From Spirosoma arboris (GTDB lineage: Bacteria; Bacteroidota; Bacteroidia; Cytophagales; Spirosomataceae), in contig NZ_WPIN01000006.1 in the NCBI RefSeq assembly GCF_009754945.1, positions 62,001 to 126,000 of the forward strand: a stretch of DNA of 64,000 nt, read 5' to 3'. Below, one piece after another: positions 7,698-16,206 of this stretch (its first letter is position 1; the number at the start of each line of letters is the position of its first letter). Position numbers and translations under genes: made by a program. The notes under the pieces are model-generated. The model was not told where the DNA came from. It made no database searches and saw nothing but the letters and a program-made list of their open reading frames with translations.

Positions 7698-8744
7698 TTA
7701 TAAACTCAATTCCAACGAGCAGGCGTAACTGTCAGGCTCATTGGTAATGTGTAACGTATGCTGATTCGGATAAAGTAACGCCAGCCGACGTTGCACATTC
7801 GTTAACCCAATCCCACCCACCGAATCGTTTTGACGGCTTATTTTTTTGTTCAGTGTATCGAAGCGCAATCTACCATTTCGAACACTCAAATCAAGGACCA
7901 ATGGATGGTTCGGGTCGGTCAGATCACCGTGTTTGAAGGCGTTTTCGACAAATGATACCAGCAGCAACGGCTCGATACGGAACAAATCGGTATTACCATC
8001 CACACTAAATAGCACGTTGGCATTTACTACCCGAAGCTTTTCGAGTTCAACGTAGTTTTGCAGATAAGCCACTTCTTTTGACAGTGGGACTCGTCCCGTT
8101 CCGCCGTTTTGTCCGTTGCTATCGTAAAGCATGTAGCGCATCAGTTCCGATAGTTTCAGAATGGCACCCGGAGCGGCATCCGATTTGGTATAAGCAAGCG
8201 AATAAATATTGTTGAGGGTATTGAACAAAAAATGCGGATTCACCTGCGACTTCAGGAAGGCCAGTTCGGCCGTGTTACGTTCGCTCACGAGTGCGGTCCG
8301 TTCCTGCTCATGAACAAACCAGTCTTCCATAATTTTAAACGCCAGTCCCAGACCGATGGCCCACAAGGCATAATACCGATTATCCCAGGCATAAGCGAAT
8401 TTGGAAACATCGGGGTCGTAATTCGTAAAGCCAAATAGATGCCAGTAAAGTACTTGTTCCAGAAAATACCGGATGGCGATAAACACGCCAATCGCAAGGG
8501 CTGATCCTAAAACCGCCCAGCCTATTTTCTGGCGATTGAGGTAGCGGGTGAGCACAATGGCGTGTTCGAACCAGGACGTAAACCAGAACGCCAGACTAAA
8601 GGAAATTTCGAGTGGATCGAAAAATAGGGAATTCTTTTTTGGATCGTCGGCATTGAGTACAACCATTATGGCCCAAAGCAGCAGATAAACCAGGTTGCGA
8701 ACGTGGGTGCGGTTGTTGAGAAAGAAAGGAATACCCAGGACCAT
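7698..8744 (-). CDS. LytS-type sensor histidine kinase
   Basis: This 348-residue membrane kinase has four predicted transmembrane helices in residues 15-140, with no obvious extracytoplasmic domain. A short coiled coil follows, then the His_kinase domain with phospho-acceptor His171 in SQVNPHFLFNTLNNI, the PF06580 signature. The ATPase end shows LLLVSFVENAFKHG (N-box) and GGIGLTNVQRRL (G-box). It is followed by the LytTR regulator and is probably transcribed with it. The signal is unknown. The upstream region, shared with a divergent gene, carries phased GTTGGTC boxes pointing toward this gene, which suggests autoregulation. Confidence 0.94.
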   Translation of the reverse strand: MVLGIPFFLNNRTHVRNLVYLLLWAIMVVLNADDPKKNSLFFDPLEISFSLAFWFTSWFEHAIVLTRYLNRQKIGWAVLGSALAIGVFIAIRYFLEQVLYWHLFGFTNYDPDVSKFAYAWDNRYYALWAIGLGLAFKIMEDWFVHEQERTALVSERNTAELAFLKSQVNPHFLFNTLNNIYSLAYTKSDAAPGAILKLSELMRYMLYDSNGQNGGTGRVPLSKEVAYLQNYVELEKLRVVNANVLFSVDGNTDLFRIEPLLLVSFVENAFKHGDLTDPNHPLVLDLSVRNGRLRFDTLNKKISRQNDSVGGIGLTNVQRRLALLYPNQHTLHITNEPDSYACSLELSL

Positions 8745-8976
8745 ACGAGATCAAATTAATGGATGCACGAAATACCGCAGTCGAACCCGAAGTAGCAAGC
8801 TTAATCGACCAACACCGAGTTTTGGCCGACCAACGCGTTTAGAGTTTTATAGGGGCGTTGGTCGGTCCAGAATACTGTTAGCCGACACAATGAAGAGGTT
8901 GGTCGAATAGAGTTGGCCGGGGTCGGGCGGAGGCCGCACCTTTGATCCATCAATTCACCAACTCAGGTCAACCATC
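8745..8976. promoter_or_regulatory. Divergent promoter with four phased GTTGGTC boxes
   Basis: Two boxes point left toward the kinase gene (CGACCAAC at 8806-8813 and 8827-8834, 21 bases apart) and two point right (GTTGGTCG at 8857-8864 and 8898-8905, 41 bases apart). The inner two extend to an 11-base perfect inverted repeat (8826-8836 with 8855-8865). A right-facing promoter-like pair follows: TTGG at 8913 and CACCTTTG at 8937-8944. The boxes resemble the GTT-centred LytTR/AlgR site family, so the neighbouring response regulator is the likely binder; this is inference. Confidence 0.6.
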
Positions 8977-10056
8977 ATGAAATTACTTGCTTCACTTTTG
9001 CTGATAACCAGTTCGTTTCTGGCCAATGCTCAATCGGCGAAGAACGAACAGCCACTCGAAATTCTCTTTATTGCAGCCGCTCATGACTATGGGACCAAGC
9101 CTATTGAAGACTTTTCCTATCCAGTCAATAAGGCACTTGCGTTTAAACCAGATGCCGTATTTGGCGAAAATCTGTCGCCTGAAGATTATGATGCCTTGGA
9201 CCGCCACTGGAACAAAGAAGCGATCGATAAACGCCTGGCGTACCTGACCAAAATAGGCTATCCTTTACCGAAACATCCTAAAGCATTCATCGCTGGTCAA
9301 TATAAGTTACTTCAGAAGCATCCGTATTTCCATCAGGAGCGCATGAAACTGGCCCATGCCTTATTCCTGACGCATGATTTCGGCAATGCTTCGTATCAGT
9401 TCTACCTGCTCGACAAACTGCGGCCTGCATTTGGTGCCGAAGAGGTGGCCGCGTTTACTCACATACTTGGCCCCGTTGATTCCCTAAAAAATGTTGGTTT
9501 CCGACGCTCAAACGAATATTATAACATTTTCCATCCAATTGCTCAGTCGCTGAAACTGGATAAAATTATGCCGATGGATTGTCAGAAATACAACACGCCT
9601 TGGAGTGCAGCCTGGGAAAAAACGGATTCGCTGTACAAAATTTTTGAAAAGTCAATCGAAGCTGATACCAACTCCGCTGATTATCGGACCTATCTGAAAC
9701 TGAACAATGAAAATAATGCGCTTCAACGATTACTTAATAAGGCTAACCAGGCCGGTAAATCGACAGAGTTCCTGAATACCGCAGATTGGGATAAATACAC
9801 CGATTTTGGTAATTTCTACGGGAATCGGTACCTGTTTGGCTTAAAGGGATTTCCTGAGAACGGCGTTCGCGAGATGCTTAAGTACTGGACACTTCGTAAC
9901 GAAGGTATGTGCCATAATATCGTAACTCGAGCCCGACAACTAGGTGCTCGGCGGGTTGTTGTGGGAGTAGGGGCTTCGCACCGGGAACTGATGGTGAGCC
10001 TGTTGAAAGCGATGCCCGGCGTAACGGTTTACACCCTGAACGAGTATCAGCCTTAA
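8977..10056 (+). CDS. Secreted DUF5694-like protein
   Basis: This 359-residue protein has a clear signal peptide (MKLLASLLLITSSFLANAQ). The body begins EILFIAAAHDYGTKPIEDFSYP and ends with RRVVVGVGASHRELMVSLL, a paired N-terminal strand and C-terminal G-x-G-x-x-H motif reminiscent of DUF5694 and, more distantly, TraB/GumN-like proteins. The middle is helical and charged. The biochemical role of the family is not established to my knowledge. The gene is divergent from the LytS/LytTR pair, and two GTTGGTC boxes precede its promoter, so it is a likely target of that regulator. A long hairpin follows it. Confidence 0.6.
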   Translation: MKLLASLLLITSSFLANAQSAKNEQPLEILFIAAAHDYGTKPIEDFSYPVNKALAFKPDAVFGENLSPEDYDALDRHWNKEAIDKRLAYLTKIGYPLPKHPKAFIAGQYKLLQKHPYFHQERMKLAHALFLTHDFGNASYQFYLLDKLRPAFGAEEVAAFTHILGPVDSLKNVGFRRSNEYYNIFHPIAQSLKLDKIMPMDCQKYNTPWSAAWEKTDSLYKIFEKSIEADTNSADYRTYLKLNNENNALQRLLNKANQAGKSTEFLNTADWDKYTDFGNFYGNRYLFGLKGFPENGVREMLKYWTLRNEGMCHNIVTRARQLGARRVVVGVGASHRELMVSLLKAMPGVTVYTLNEYQP

Positions 10057-10068
10057 CTGTAATCTGCA

Positions 10069-10140
10069 CGAGCATTCCTCTGGTTTGTGGTCTTAGTGAA
10101 GGCCATAGATTAGAGGAATACTCGCTTTTATGATTTTTTA
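10069..10140 (+). terminator. Long hairpin with T-rich tail
   Basis: Arms 10069-10081 and 10112-10124 pair over 13 bases with one G-U style mismatch. An inner TGGTCTT / AAGGCCA stem extends the structure, and a T-rich tail follows (TTTTATGATTTTTT). It ends the transcript of the gene stopping at 10056. Confidence 0.65.
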
Positions 10141-10223
10141 AGTTCTTAGTTTATTTCTGGCAAACATTTCGCTATCTTCAAAACGTTATGTGAGTATACA
10201 CGGCACCGTTAAGAGACCAACGA

Positions 10224-11951
10224 ATGGAAGACACAACAAATACTGCGAATGAACCATTGGGTCATGGAGATAACGACCCTAAAAATGGGATTCAAAACGA
10301 TAAAGCAACGGTTCGGCTACCGATGATTTTGGGTATTACGCTGGCCGGAGGAATGCTCATTGGTGCCACTTTTTTTGGTGGTTCTAAAAGCATGAACAGC
10401 ATTGGTCATGGTTATGCGAAGTACCGGGAAATTCTGCAACTGATTGAGAATAACTACGTTGATACGGTCAATACCGACGATTTGGTCGATTATTCAATCA
10501 CGAAAATGCTTGAGAAACTCGATCCGCACACGGCCTACATGAATCCACAGGATGCCGTGGCGGCTCGGTCGCAGCTCGAAGGTGGTTTCGATGGCATTGG
10601 TGTAGAGTTCAATATCTACAAAGACACCGTTTATGTCGTTACACCCTTAGCCGGTGGCCCGTCTGAATCTGCCGGGATTTTGAGTGGTGATAAGATCATT
10701 AAGGTCGATGATAAGCCTCTGGCAGGTACCAAAATTGAAAACAGCGCCGTGTTTAAGGCGCTGCGTGGCAAACGTGGTACCGATGTTAAGCTGACTATTT
10801 TGCGAAAGGGCGATAAGCAACCCAAAGAGTTTAATATCACTCGTGATCGCATTCCAACTTACTCGGTTGATGCGGCTTATATGATTGATGCCAAAACGGG
10901 CTATATCAAAATCAACCGCTTCTCCGAAACGACCTACGATGAGTTCAAAACCGCGTTGGCTTCACTTAAATCGAAGGGAATGACGCAGTTGATGATGGAC
11001 CTGCGCAACAACCCTGGCGGTTATATGGACCGGGCAACGAACATTGCGGATGAATTCATTTCGGGGAATAAACTGCTGGTGTATACCGACGGGAAAGACA
11101 ATCGCTACGACCGAAAAACCTACGCACATATTGCCGGACAGTTTGAAGAAGGCCCATTGGTTGTACTGGTCGATGAAGGAAGCGCATCGGCTTCCGAAAT
11201 TGTATCGGGTGCCTTACAGGATCATGACCGTGCTCTGATTGCGGGCCGTCGGTCGTTTGGTAAAGGTCTGGTGCAAATGCCAGTTACGCTTTCCGATGGG
11301 TCTGAACTTCGGTTGACAATCTCTCGCTATTATACGCCTAGCGGTCGGAGTATTCAGAAACCTTACGTGCCGGGTCACGAAGGTGATTACGAAAAAGATC
11401 TTGAATTGCGCTCGAAACGGGGTGAATACTACATTGCCGATTCCATTAAAAATGACCCCAAACTGAAGTTCAAGACGGATGGCGGCCGGGTTGTGTATGG
11501 TGGCGGTGGTATCACGCCGGATTACTTCATTCCGCGCGATTCGACCTGGCAAACGGCGTACTTAGTACAGCTTTACGGCAAGAATATCATCCGTGAGTTT
11601 GCTATGGAATATGCCAATGACAATCAGAAGAAGCTGGAGAAAATGCCATTCGATGAGTTCAATCGCACCGTTACCATTAACGATGAGCAGATGGGCCGAT
11701 TGGTGAAAATTGCCACCAGCGAGGGAATTAAGTTTAACGAGAAAGAATATAATCGCTCGAAAAACTATATCCGCAATCAGATCAAGGCATTGGTAGCCCG
11801 TTCTGTTTACCAGAAAAACAATAAAGCTGGACAGAATAACGAGTTCTTCCGGGTCATCAGCAATAGCGATGATACCTTCCAGAAGGCACTGCAACTATTC
11901 GACCGGGCCGACAAACTCGAACACGGCACGATGTCGTATAATCAGAAGTAG
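10224..11951 (+). CDS. S41-family C-terminal processing protease
   Basis: This 575-residue protein has one N-terminal membrane helix (about residues 31-52), so it is anchored with its body in the periplasm. A helical cap, a PDZ domain (about 105-190, with VVTPLAGGPSESAGILSGD) and the S41 core follow. The serine-lysine dyad is intact: Ser322 in GSASASEIV and Lys347 in SFGKGLVQ, with the family's usual spacing of 25. Such proteases trim or degrade envelope proteins from C-terminal ends. The C-terminal 150 residues are an extra domain common in Bacteroidota homologues. It is probably monocistronic and is followed by a 31-base palindrome. Confidence 0.93.
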   Translation: MEDTTNTANEPLGHGDNDPKNGIQNDKATVRLPMILGITLAGGMLIGATFFGGSKSMNSIGHGYAKYREILQLIENNYVDTVNTDDLVDYSITKMLEKLDPHTAYMNPQDAVAARSQLEGGFDGIGVEFNIYKDTVYVVTPLAGGPSESAGILSGDKIIKVDDKPLAGTKIENSAVFKALRGKRGTDVKLTILRKGDKQPKEFNITRDRIPTYSVDAAYMIDAKTGYIKINRFSETTYDEFKTALASLKSKGMTQLMMDLRNNPGGYMDRATNIADEFISGNKLLVYTDGKDNRYDRKTYAHIAGQFEEGPLVVLVDEGSASASEIVSGALQDHDRALIAGRRSFGKGLVQMPVTLSDGSELRLTISRYYTPSGRSIQKPYVPGHEGDYEKDLELRSKRGEYYIADSIKNDPKLKFKTDGGRVVYGGGGITPDYFIPRDSTWQTAYLVQLYGKNIIREFAMEYANDNQKKLEKMPFDEFNRTVTINDEQMGRLVKIATSEGIKFNEKEYNRSKNYIRNQIKALVARSVYQKNNKAGQNNEFFRVISNSDDTFQKALQLFDRADKLEHGTMSYNQK

Positions 11952-12041
11952 GTGAAGAGGTTAGTAATGGAGTAGGTGTAGTAAGTGCAGTCGGTTAAAC
12001 CACTTCACTCACTACACCTACTCCATTACTAACCTCTTCAC
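11952..12041. repeat. 31-base perfect inverted repeat between convergent genes
   Basis: Arms 11952-11982 and 12011-12041 are perfect reverse complements over 31 bases, with an inner AAGTG/CACTT extension and a short loop. The left arm starts just after the S41 stop; the right arm reaches the 3' end of the convergent gene. There is no T-run. It could act as a bidirectional terminator or an mRNA-end stabiliser. Confidence 0.75.
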
Positions 12042-12481
12042 TTTCTCTTACTGAACTGATACACCAATCCCAGAAACGACTGGAGATTGCCAGTTTTGAA
12101 ATCTTTGCGTGAATAAGGCGCTATTTCGAAGGCAACACGCAGGTTGGGCATGAAGGTCAGCGGTTTTATTCGGGCACCCACGTGCAGCGAATAGCCTTCC
12201 AGAATATCCCGATCATCAATTCCATTGAGTGCATTGAATCGTACACCCAACCCCGTGTAAAAATTTACCTGGGATTTTCGGGACACATTGACCATTGGGC
12301 ATAAAGTGGTACTGAGCGAGCCGAAAATAGTATTCGTCTGTAGGCGACCGTCGAACCAGAAGGCGCGGTCGGCATTGGAACTGACCGTAATAATGTTGTT
12401 GAACGGGTAGTAGGCTACCGAAGCCTGACCAAAGGCGGATAACGTAACGCCCAATAGTAAAACCGTGAATGCGTGTTTCAT
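12038..12481 (-). CDS. Small outer-membrane beta-barrel-like protein
   Basis: This is a 147-residue protein using the ATG at 12481; five residues upstream is another in-frame start, but MKHAFTVLLLGVTLSAFGQ is a clean signal peptide. The mature part alternates hydrophobic and polar residues in strands of about ten (FNNIITVSS, FYTGLGVRFNAL, YSLHVGARI, LRVAFEIAPY) and ends in an aromatic strand (SFLGLVYQFSKRK). This is typical of a small outer-membrane barrel. No family name can be given. Its 3' end lies within the 31-base palindrome. Confidence 0.65.
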   Translation of the reverse strand: MKHAFTVLLLGVTLSAFGQASVAYYPFNNIITVSSNADRAFWFDGRLQTNTIFGSLSTTLCPMVNVSRKSQVNFYTGLGVRFNALNGIDDRDILEGYSLHVGARIKPLTFMPNLRVAFEIAPYSRKDFKTGNLQSFLGLVYQFSKRK

Positions 12482-12674
12482 AGGGCAAATCAACAACTTT
12501 ATCAGGCATAAAAAAACCGAACGAATCGTAAAACGACTGTCTGGTTTTTCAATAAAGCGGTCCTTCTACCATAAGCGTCAGTTGTCGAATGATTGACTAC
12601 AAAGTTACTGTGTACTCGTTGGTCTAGTTTTCTTTGTACCTTTACAGTCCTTTCTTGCTAACTATTTACTGAAA

Positions 12675-13517
12675 ATGTCCTGGTTCGTCCGAAAAGATAA
12701 AGGTATTCAAACCCCAACCGAAATGAAGCGGGAAGCTCCCGATGGGTTGTGGTATCAATGTCCGAACTGTAAAAAAGCAATGCAGACGCGAGAGCACAAA
12801 CTCAACGCGTATACCTGTATTCATTGCAACTATCACGAGAAAATTGGGTCCGAGGCATATTTTTCCATCCTGTTCGATGATAATGAGTTTACTGAACTCG
12901 ACGCGAACATGCAATCGGCTGATCCACTGAATTTTGTAGATACAAAGCCATACCCAGCCCGGGTTAAGGCAACCATCGAAAAAACGGGTTTGAAAGATGC
13001 GGTTCGGACGGCTTATGGCCCTATGAACGGCCTGACTGTAACGATGGCCGTCATGGATTTCAACTTCATCGGCGGCTCTATGGGCTCGGTAGTGGGCGAA
13101 AAAATTGCTCGCGCCATTGACCATGCAATCAGGAATAAGACGCCTTTCCTGATGATTTCCAAATCGGGTGGTGCACGGATGATGGAAGCTGGTTTCTCGC
13201 TGATGCAGATGGCCAAAACGTCGGCTAAATTGGCGCTGCTGGATCGGGCAAAATTGCCGTATGTATCGCTGCTGACCGACCCCACAACGGGTGGAGTTAC
13301 GGCATCATACGCCATGCTCGGCGATTTCAACATTGCCGAACCTGAATCTCTGATTGGTTTTGCAGGTCCACGTGTCATCCGCGAAACCATTGGCAAAGAC
13401 TTGCCCAAAGGCTTTCAAAGTGCTGAGTTCGTTCTCGATCACGGCTTCCTCGATTTCATTGTCGACCGGAAAGACCTGAAAGACAAGGTCGTGACTCTGT
13501 TTAAGATGTTGTCGTAA
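12675..13517 (+). CDS. accD: Acetyl-CoA carboxylase carboxyltransferase beta subunit
   Basis: This 280-residue protein has the usual AccD layout. An N-terminal zinc ribbon has four cysteines (Cys29, Cys32, Cys48, Cys51) and is followed by the crotonase-fold carboxyltransferase with MGSVVGEKIARAID, SGGARMMEAGFSLMQM and TDPTTGGVTASYAMLGD. With AccA it transfers the carboxyl group from carboxybiotin to acetyl-CoA, making malonyl-CoA for fatty acid synthesis in the cytoplasm. AccA is not in this window. The gene is followed after only 8 bases by hicB. A promoter-like TACCTTTA lies at 12637-12644. Confidence 0.97.
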   Translation: MSWFVRKDKGIQTPTEMKREAPDGLWYQCPNCKKAMQTREHKLNAYTCIHCNYHEKIGSEAYFSILFDDNEFTELDANMQSADPLNFVDTKPYPARVKATIEKTGLKDAVRTAYGPMNGLTVTMAVMDFNFIGGSMGSVVGEKIARAIDHAIRNKTPFLMISKSGGARMMEAGFSLMQMAKTSAKLALLDRAKLPYVSLLTDPTTGGVTASYAMLGDFNIAEPESLIGFAGPRVIRETIGKDLPKGFQSAEFVLDHGFLDFIVDRKDLKDKVVTLFKMLS

Positions 13518-13525
13518 TACCAGTT

Positions 13526-13747
13526 ATGAGAAACTATCAATTTACGGTTATTGTACAACAAGACGAAGAGGGGAATTACCTGGCTATCTGCCCCGCTTTG
13601 CAAGGTTGCTATGCCGAAGGAGAAACTCCCGAAGAAGCTTTAGGCTACCTTCGGGAGGTTATTCAGCTTCATATTGAAGATCGACAGGCACGTCAAGAAC
13701 CGATTTATGAAGAGTTGTTTTCTCAGCGATTAGACATAGCCGCATGA
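13526..13747 (+). CDS. hicB: HicB-family antitoxin
   Basis: This 73-residue protein has the HicB partial RNase-H fold: NYQFTVIVQQDEEGNYLAICPALQGCYAEGETPEEAL (described by its two ends, VxxDEEG and CYAEG-TPEEAL) and a helix with REVIQLHIED. There is no C-terminal DNA-binding domain, as in short HicB forms. It neutralises the HicA toxin by direct binding. Its stop overlaps the start of hicA in an ATGA arrangement, so the pair is coupled. The antitoxin-first order is common. It follows accD by 8 bases, which may tie it to an essential operon. Confidence 0.88.
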   Translation: MRNYQFTVIVQQDEEGNYLAICPALQGCYAEGETPEEALGYLREVIQLHIEDRQARQEPIYEELFSQRLDIAA

Positions 13748-13950
13748 GTCATAAACACCCAAAGGTGAATGCTCGGCAACTAATCAAAATTCTTGCACAA
13801 AAAGGGTTTTCTTTTTCGAGACAAAGCGGTAGCCACGCGATTTATATCGACGATGAGGGATTACGAACAACCATACCCATTCACGGTAAAAAAAGAGTTA
13901 GGTATTGGTTTGTTAAAGCAAATTATGAAAGACACGGGCCTGTCAATTGA
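13744..13950 (+). CDS. hicA: HicA-family toxin with frameshifted C-terminus
   Basis: As written the frame gives 68 residues. Residues 1-50 are typical HicA (double-stranded RNA-binding mRNA interferase) with the catalytic histidine in RQSGSHAIY and IPIHGKK. After that the frame reads RVRYWFVKANYERHGPVN, which is unlike the family. Dropping one base of the seven-A tract at 13888-13894 restores ELGIGLLKQIMKDTGLSIED and ends at a stop at 13969, giving the normal 74 residues. So hicA is frameshifted, corrected by slippage, or carries a homopolymer sequencing error. The C-terminal helix that is lost belongs to the fold, so the 68-residue form is probably inactive. Confidence 0.85.
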   Translation: MSHKHPKVNARQLIKILAQKGFSFSRQSGSHAIYIDDEGLRTTIPIHGKKRVRYWFVKANYERHGPVN

Positions 13951-13973
13951 GGATTTAGAAACTCTGTAGCTCC

Positions 13974-14951
13974 ATGCGCCTTGTCTCCCATCCGGTTCTT
14001 TGCAATTACTACCTTACGTATCGCTGTAATGCGAGTTGTAGTTTTTGCGACATCTGGGAGCGGCCTTCCCCTTACGTTACGCTTGAGAATGCCCGTCAGA
14101 ATCTGCGCGACCTCAAAAAACTAGGTGTTCGGGTTATTGATTTTACGGGTGGAGAGCCTTTACTGCATCGCCAACTCCCCGAACTACTGCACGAAGCCAA
14201 ACAACTCGGCCTTATCACTACCCTTACGACCAACGCGCTGCTATATCCCAAACAGGCAGAAAAACTGCGCGGACTGGTCGATATGCTCCATTTCTCACTC
14301 GATTCGCCCATTGCTGAAGAACATGACCAATCGCGGGGTGTAAAATGCTTCGATAAGGTCATGGAGTCGATTGCCATTGCGAAACAGTTGGGCGAACGAC
14401 CGGATATTCTGTTTACGGTATTTGAACACAATGTGCATCAAATCAGGCAGATGCACGAAGAAATCTGCCTGCCAAATGACCTTGTCCTGATTCTGAATCC
14501 TGTCTTTGATTATAATTCTGTTGAAACCGGCGACCAATTTTCGGAGGCTACGCTTCAACAGATGTCATGGTGGGGAAAGCAGAAAAACGTTTACCTGAAC
14601 GACGGCTTTATTCAGCTTCGGCGAGATGGCGGTAACCATGTCGAAGATCCTATTTGCCGAGCAGCCAGTACCACAATTGTTATCTCTCCCGAAAATAAAT
14701 TAGTCTTACCCTGTTACCACTTGGGCCTAAAAGACTTCTCCATCAACAATAGTCTTTACGAGCTTTATCGCTCCAACGAAGTACAGAAATTAGTGGTCTT
14801 AGAAGGGCGCTTGCCCGCTTGCGAAGGCTGTGCGATTAACTGCTATATGCAACCTTCCTTTGCCGTTGAGGTGAATAAATACTTCTGGCGAGCCTTACCC
14901 AGCACACTCAAATACAACTGGGTGAAAGGCACCTGGAAGCAGTTATTCTGA
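13974..14951 (+). CDS. Radical SAM protein with SPASM-like C-terminus
   Basis: This 325-residue cytoplasmic enzyme has the radical SAM cluster motif at residues 18-25 (CNASCSFC) and the SAM-binding FTGGEPLLH near residue 58. It ends in a cysteine-rich tail (PICRAAS, VLPCYHLG, PACEGCAINCYMQ) that could hold an auxiliary iron-sulfur cluster. Radical SAM enzymes generate a 5'-deoxyadenosyl radical; the substrate is not evident. The gene starts 4 bases after the restored hicA stop, so it is probably transcribed with hicBA and perhaps accD. The peptide gene at 3166 is 10 kb away and there is no evidence of a link. Confidence 0.88.
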   Translation: MRLVSHPVLCNYYLTYRCNASCSFCDIWERPSPYVTLENARQNLRDLKKLGVRVIDFTGGEPLLHRQLPELLHEAKQLGLITTLTTNALLYPKQAEKLRGLVDMLHFSLDSPIAEEHDQSRGVKCFDKVMESIAIAKQLGERPDILFTVFEHNVHQIRQMHEEICLPNDLVLILNPVFDYNSVETGDQFSEATLQQMSWWGKQKNVYLNDGFIQLRRDGGNHVEDPICRAASTTIVISPENKLVLPCYHLGLKDFSINNSLYELYRSNEVQKLVVLEGRLPACEGCAINCYMQPSFAVEVNKYFWRALPSTLKYNWVKGTWKQLF

Positions 14952-14964
14952 TTTTACGAAATCC

Positions 14965-16095
14965 TTATTTCTTCACAATCTTCTTAATCAACGAGCGCCC
15001 CCCAATAGTGGCACGGATCAGATAGGTACCGGGTACCAAACTCCCCATGTCAATGGCTTTTTCGTGTTCACGCGCAGCCCGATTGAAGATTAATTCATGA
15101 ACGTTTCGACCATTTATATCCAGCAGTTGTACAAGCGCTGTCGTTGGATTACTCGTTTGGATAACGACCTGCAAGCGATCGTCCACAGGACTAGGAAAAG
15201 CTGTGAGCTGTATATCGGAGTCTACATACTTTGATATGGCTGTGATAATGCCATTTCCTTCTATAGCAGGCTCATAAGGTGGAAGGGGGCTGGGTGTGCC
15301 GGGTTGATCTGCGACAATTAGCGCGATTTCCTGAAGTGTTTGACTGAGGAAAATACCATTTCTATATTCACTTACCGAAATAACGATACTATAATTCCCT
15401 TGTTGAGCAGGCGCATCCCAGGTTAAATCGCCCGTGCGATTGTTGAGTTTGTAGATTCCCTGATGGGTGACATCGTTCGGAAATTGATAGGTGGCCATTT
15501 GCCGATAATTACAGAAATCATTCGATGCACTTGTCTGTGATTTAACTAATCCGTACACTAAACTATCGCCGTCAGCGTCTGTAGCGTGTAAAGGCAGCAC
15601 AACTTTTTGATTGAGAGCAATATATAATCCGGTTATTGGAATGGATGGAGTAGGAGTCTGGTTCGCAGGCGAAACAGTGGTAAATGTTGTGGTAAGCGTC
15701 AGTGGTTCCTGTTGAACTGTACTGTTGGGGATGTTGACTGCCGGTGTTCGATTCGACAGTGATGTCGTTAGCGTGTACACACCCGGCCCGGCATAAGTAT
15801 GATTAATCCGGTAAGTACTAATGCCAAGACGTGAGCTAATATTGTTGTTTCCGAGCGTGACATACTGAAGAGTGGCACGCGTAACTTCGTTTGTGCTACC
15901 ATCACCGAAACACATACTTAAGGAGGATGCCTGCTCCGTTGCTGCTCCTGCGTAAGAGTAGACAACCGCTATCGCTTCGTACGTAAGTGTTGAACCGGTG
16001 ACAGGTTTCACCTGAATATAACCACCAATCAAATGAGTAGCCTGGGCTAATTGACTGCTCAGAAATGCCAGGGATAGAAATAGAAACGTTTTCAT
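14965..16095 (-). CDS. T9SS-secreted PKD-like surface protein
   Basis: This 376-residue protein starts with a signal peptide (MKTFLFLSLAFLSSQLAQA) followed by THLIGGYI, the usual opening of a Bacteroidota family with PKD-like folds. Residues 30-260 have beta-sandwich character (HTYAGPGVYTLTTS, LTWDAPAQQGNYSIVI). The last 75 residues are a type A T9SS sorting domain: AFPSPVDDRLQV, LLDINGRNVHEL, GTYLIRA and the basic tail IKKIVKK. T9SS recognises this tail and exports the protein to the cell surface. The ligand is unknown. It converges with the radical SAM gene at 13 bases. Confidence 0.85.
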   Translation of the reverse strand: MKTFLFLSLAFLSSQLAQATHLIGGYIQVKPVTGSTLTYEAIAVVYSYAGAATEQASSLSMCFGDGSTNEVTRATLQYVTLGNNNISSRLGISTYRINHTYAGPGVYTLTTSLSNRTPAVNIPNSTVQQEPLTLTTTFTTVSPANQTPTPSIPITGLYIALNQKVVLPLHATDADGDSLVYGLVKSQTSASNDFCNYRQMATYQFPNDVTHQGIYKLNNRTGDLTWDAPAQQGNYSIVISVSEYRNGIFLSQTLQEIALIVADQPGTPSPLPPYEPAIEGNGIITAISKYVDSDIQLTAFPSPVDDRLQVVIQTSNPTTALVQLLDINGRNVHELIFNRAAREHEKAIDMGSLVPGTYLIRATIGGRSLIKKIVKK

Positions 16096-16206
16096 GACGG
16101 ATTGATTAGAAAAAAGGCCGGGGTTTCCTAGCTAACTGCAAATGGACACATAGCCATATACTTGTTTCTAAAGATTTCGTTAACGGTATTTCCGTACCTT
16201 TCTGCT

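Noticed and set aside
11214..11894. Two open frames of about 110 residues opposite the S41 protease
   Set aside because: They shadow a well-supported gene on the other strand and show no domain or start context.
12618..12644. GTTGGTC word upstream of accD
   Set aside because: A single copy only 13 bases from the -7-like TACCTTTA, overlapping the -33 zone; no pair and not the 33-base geometry, so chance is likely.
13974..14951. Radical SAM enzyme as a maturase of the peptide at 3166
   Set aside because: It is 10 kb away in a different operon next to accD and hicBA; nothing in the sequence connects them.
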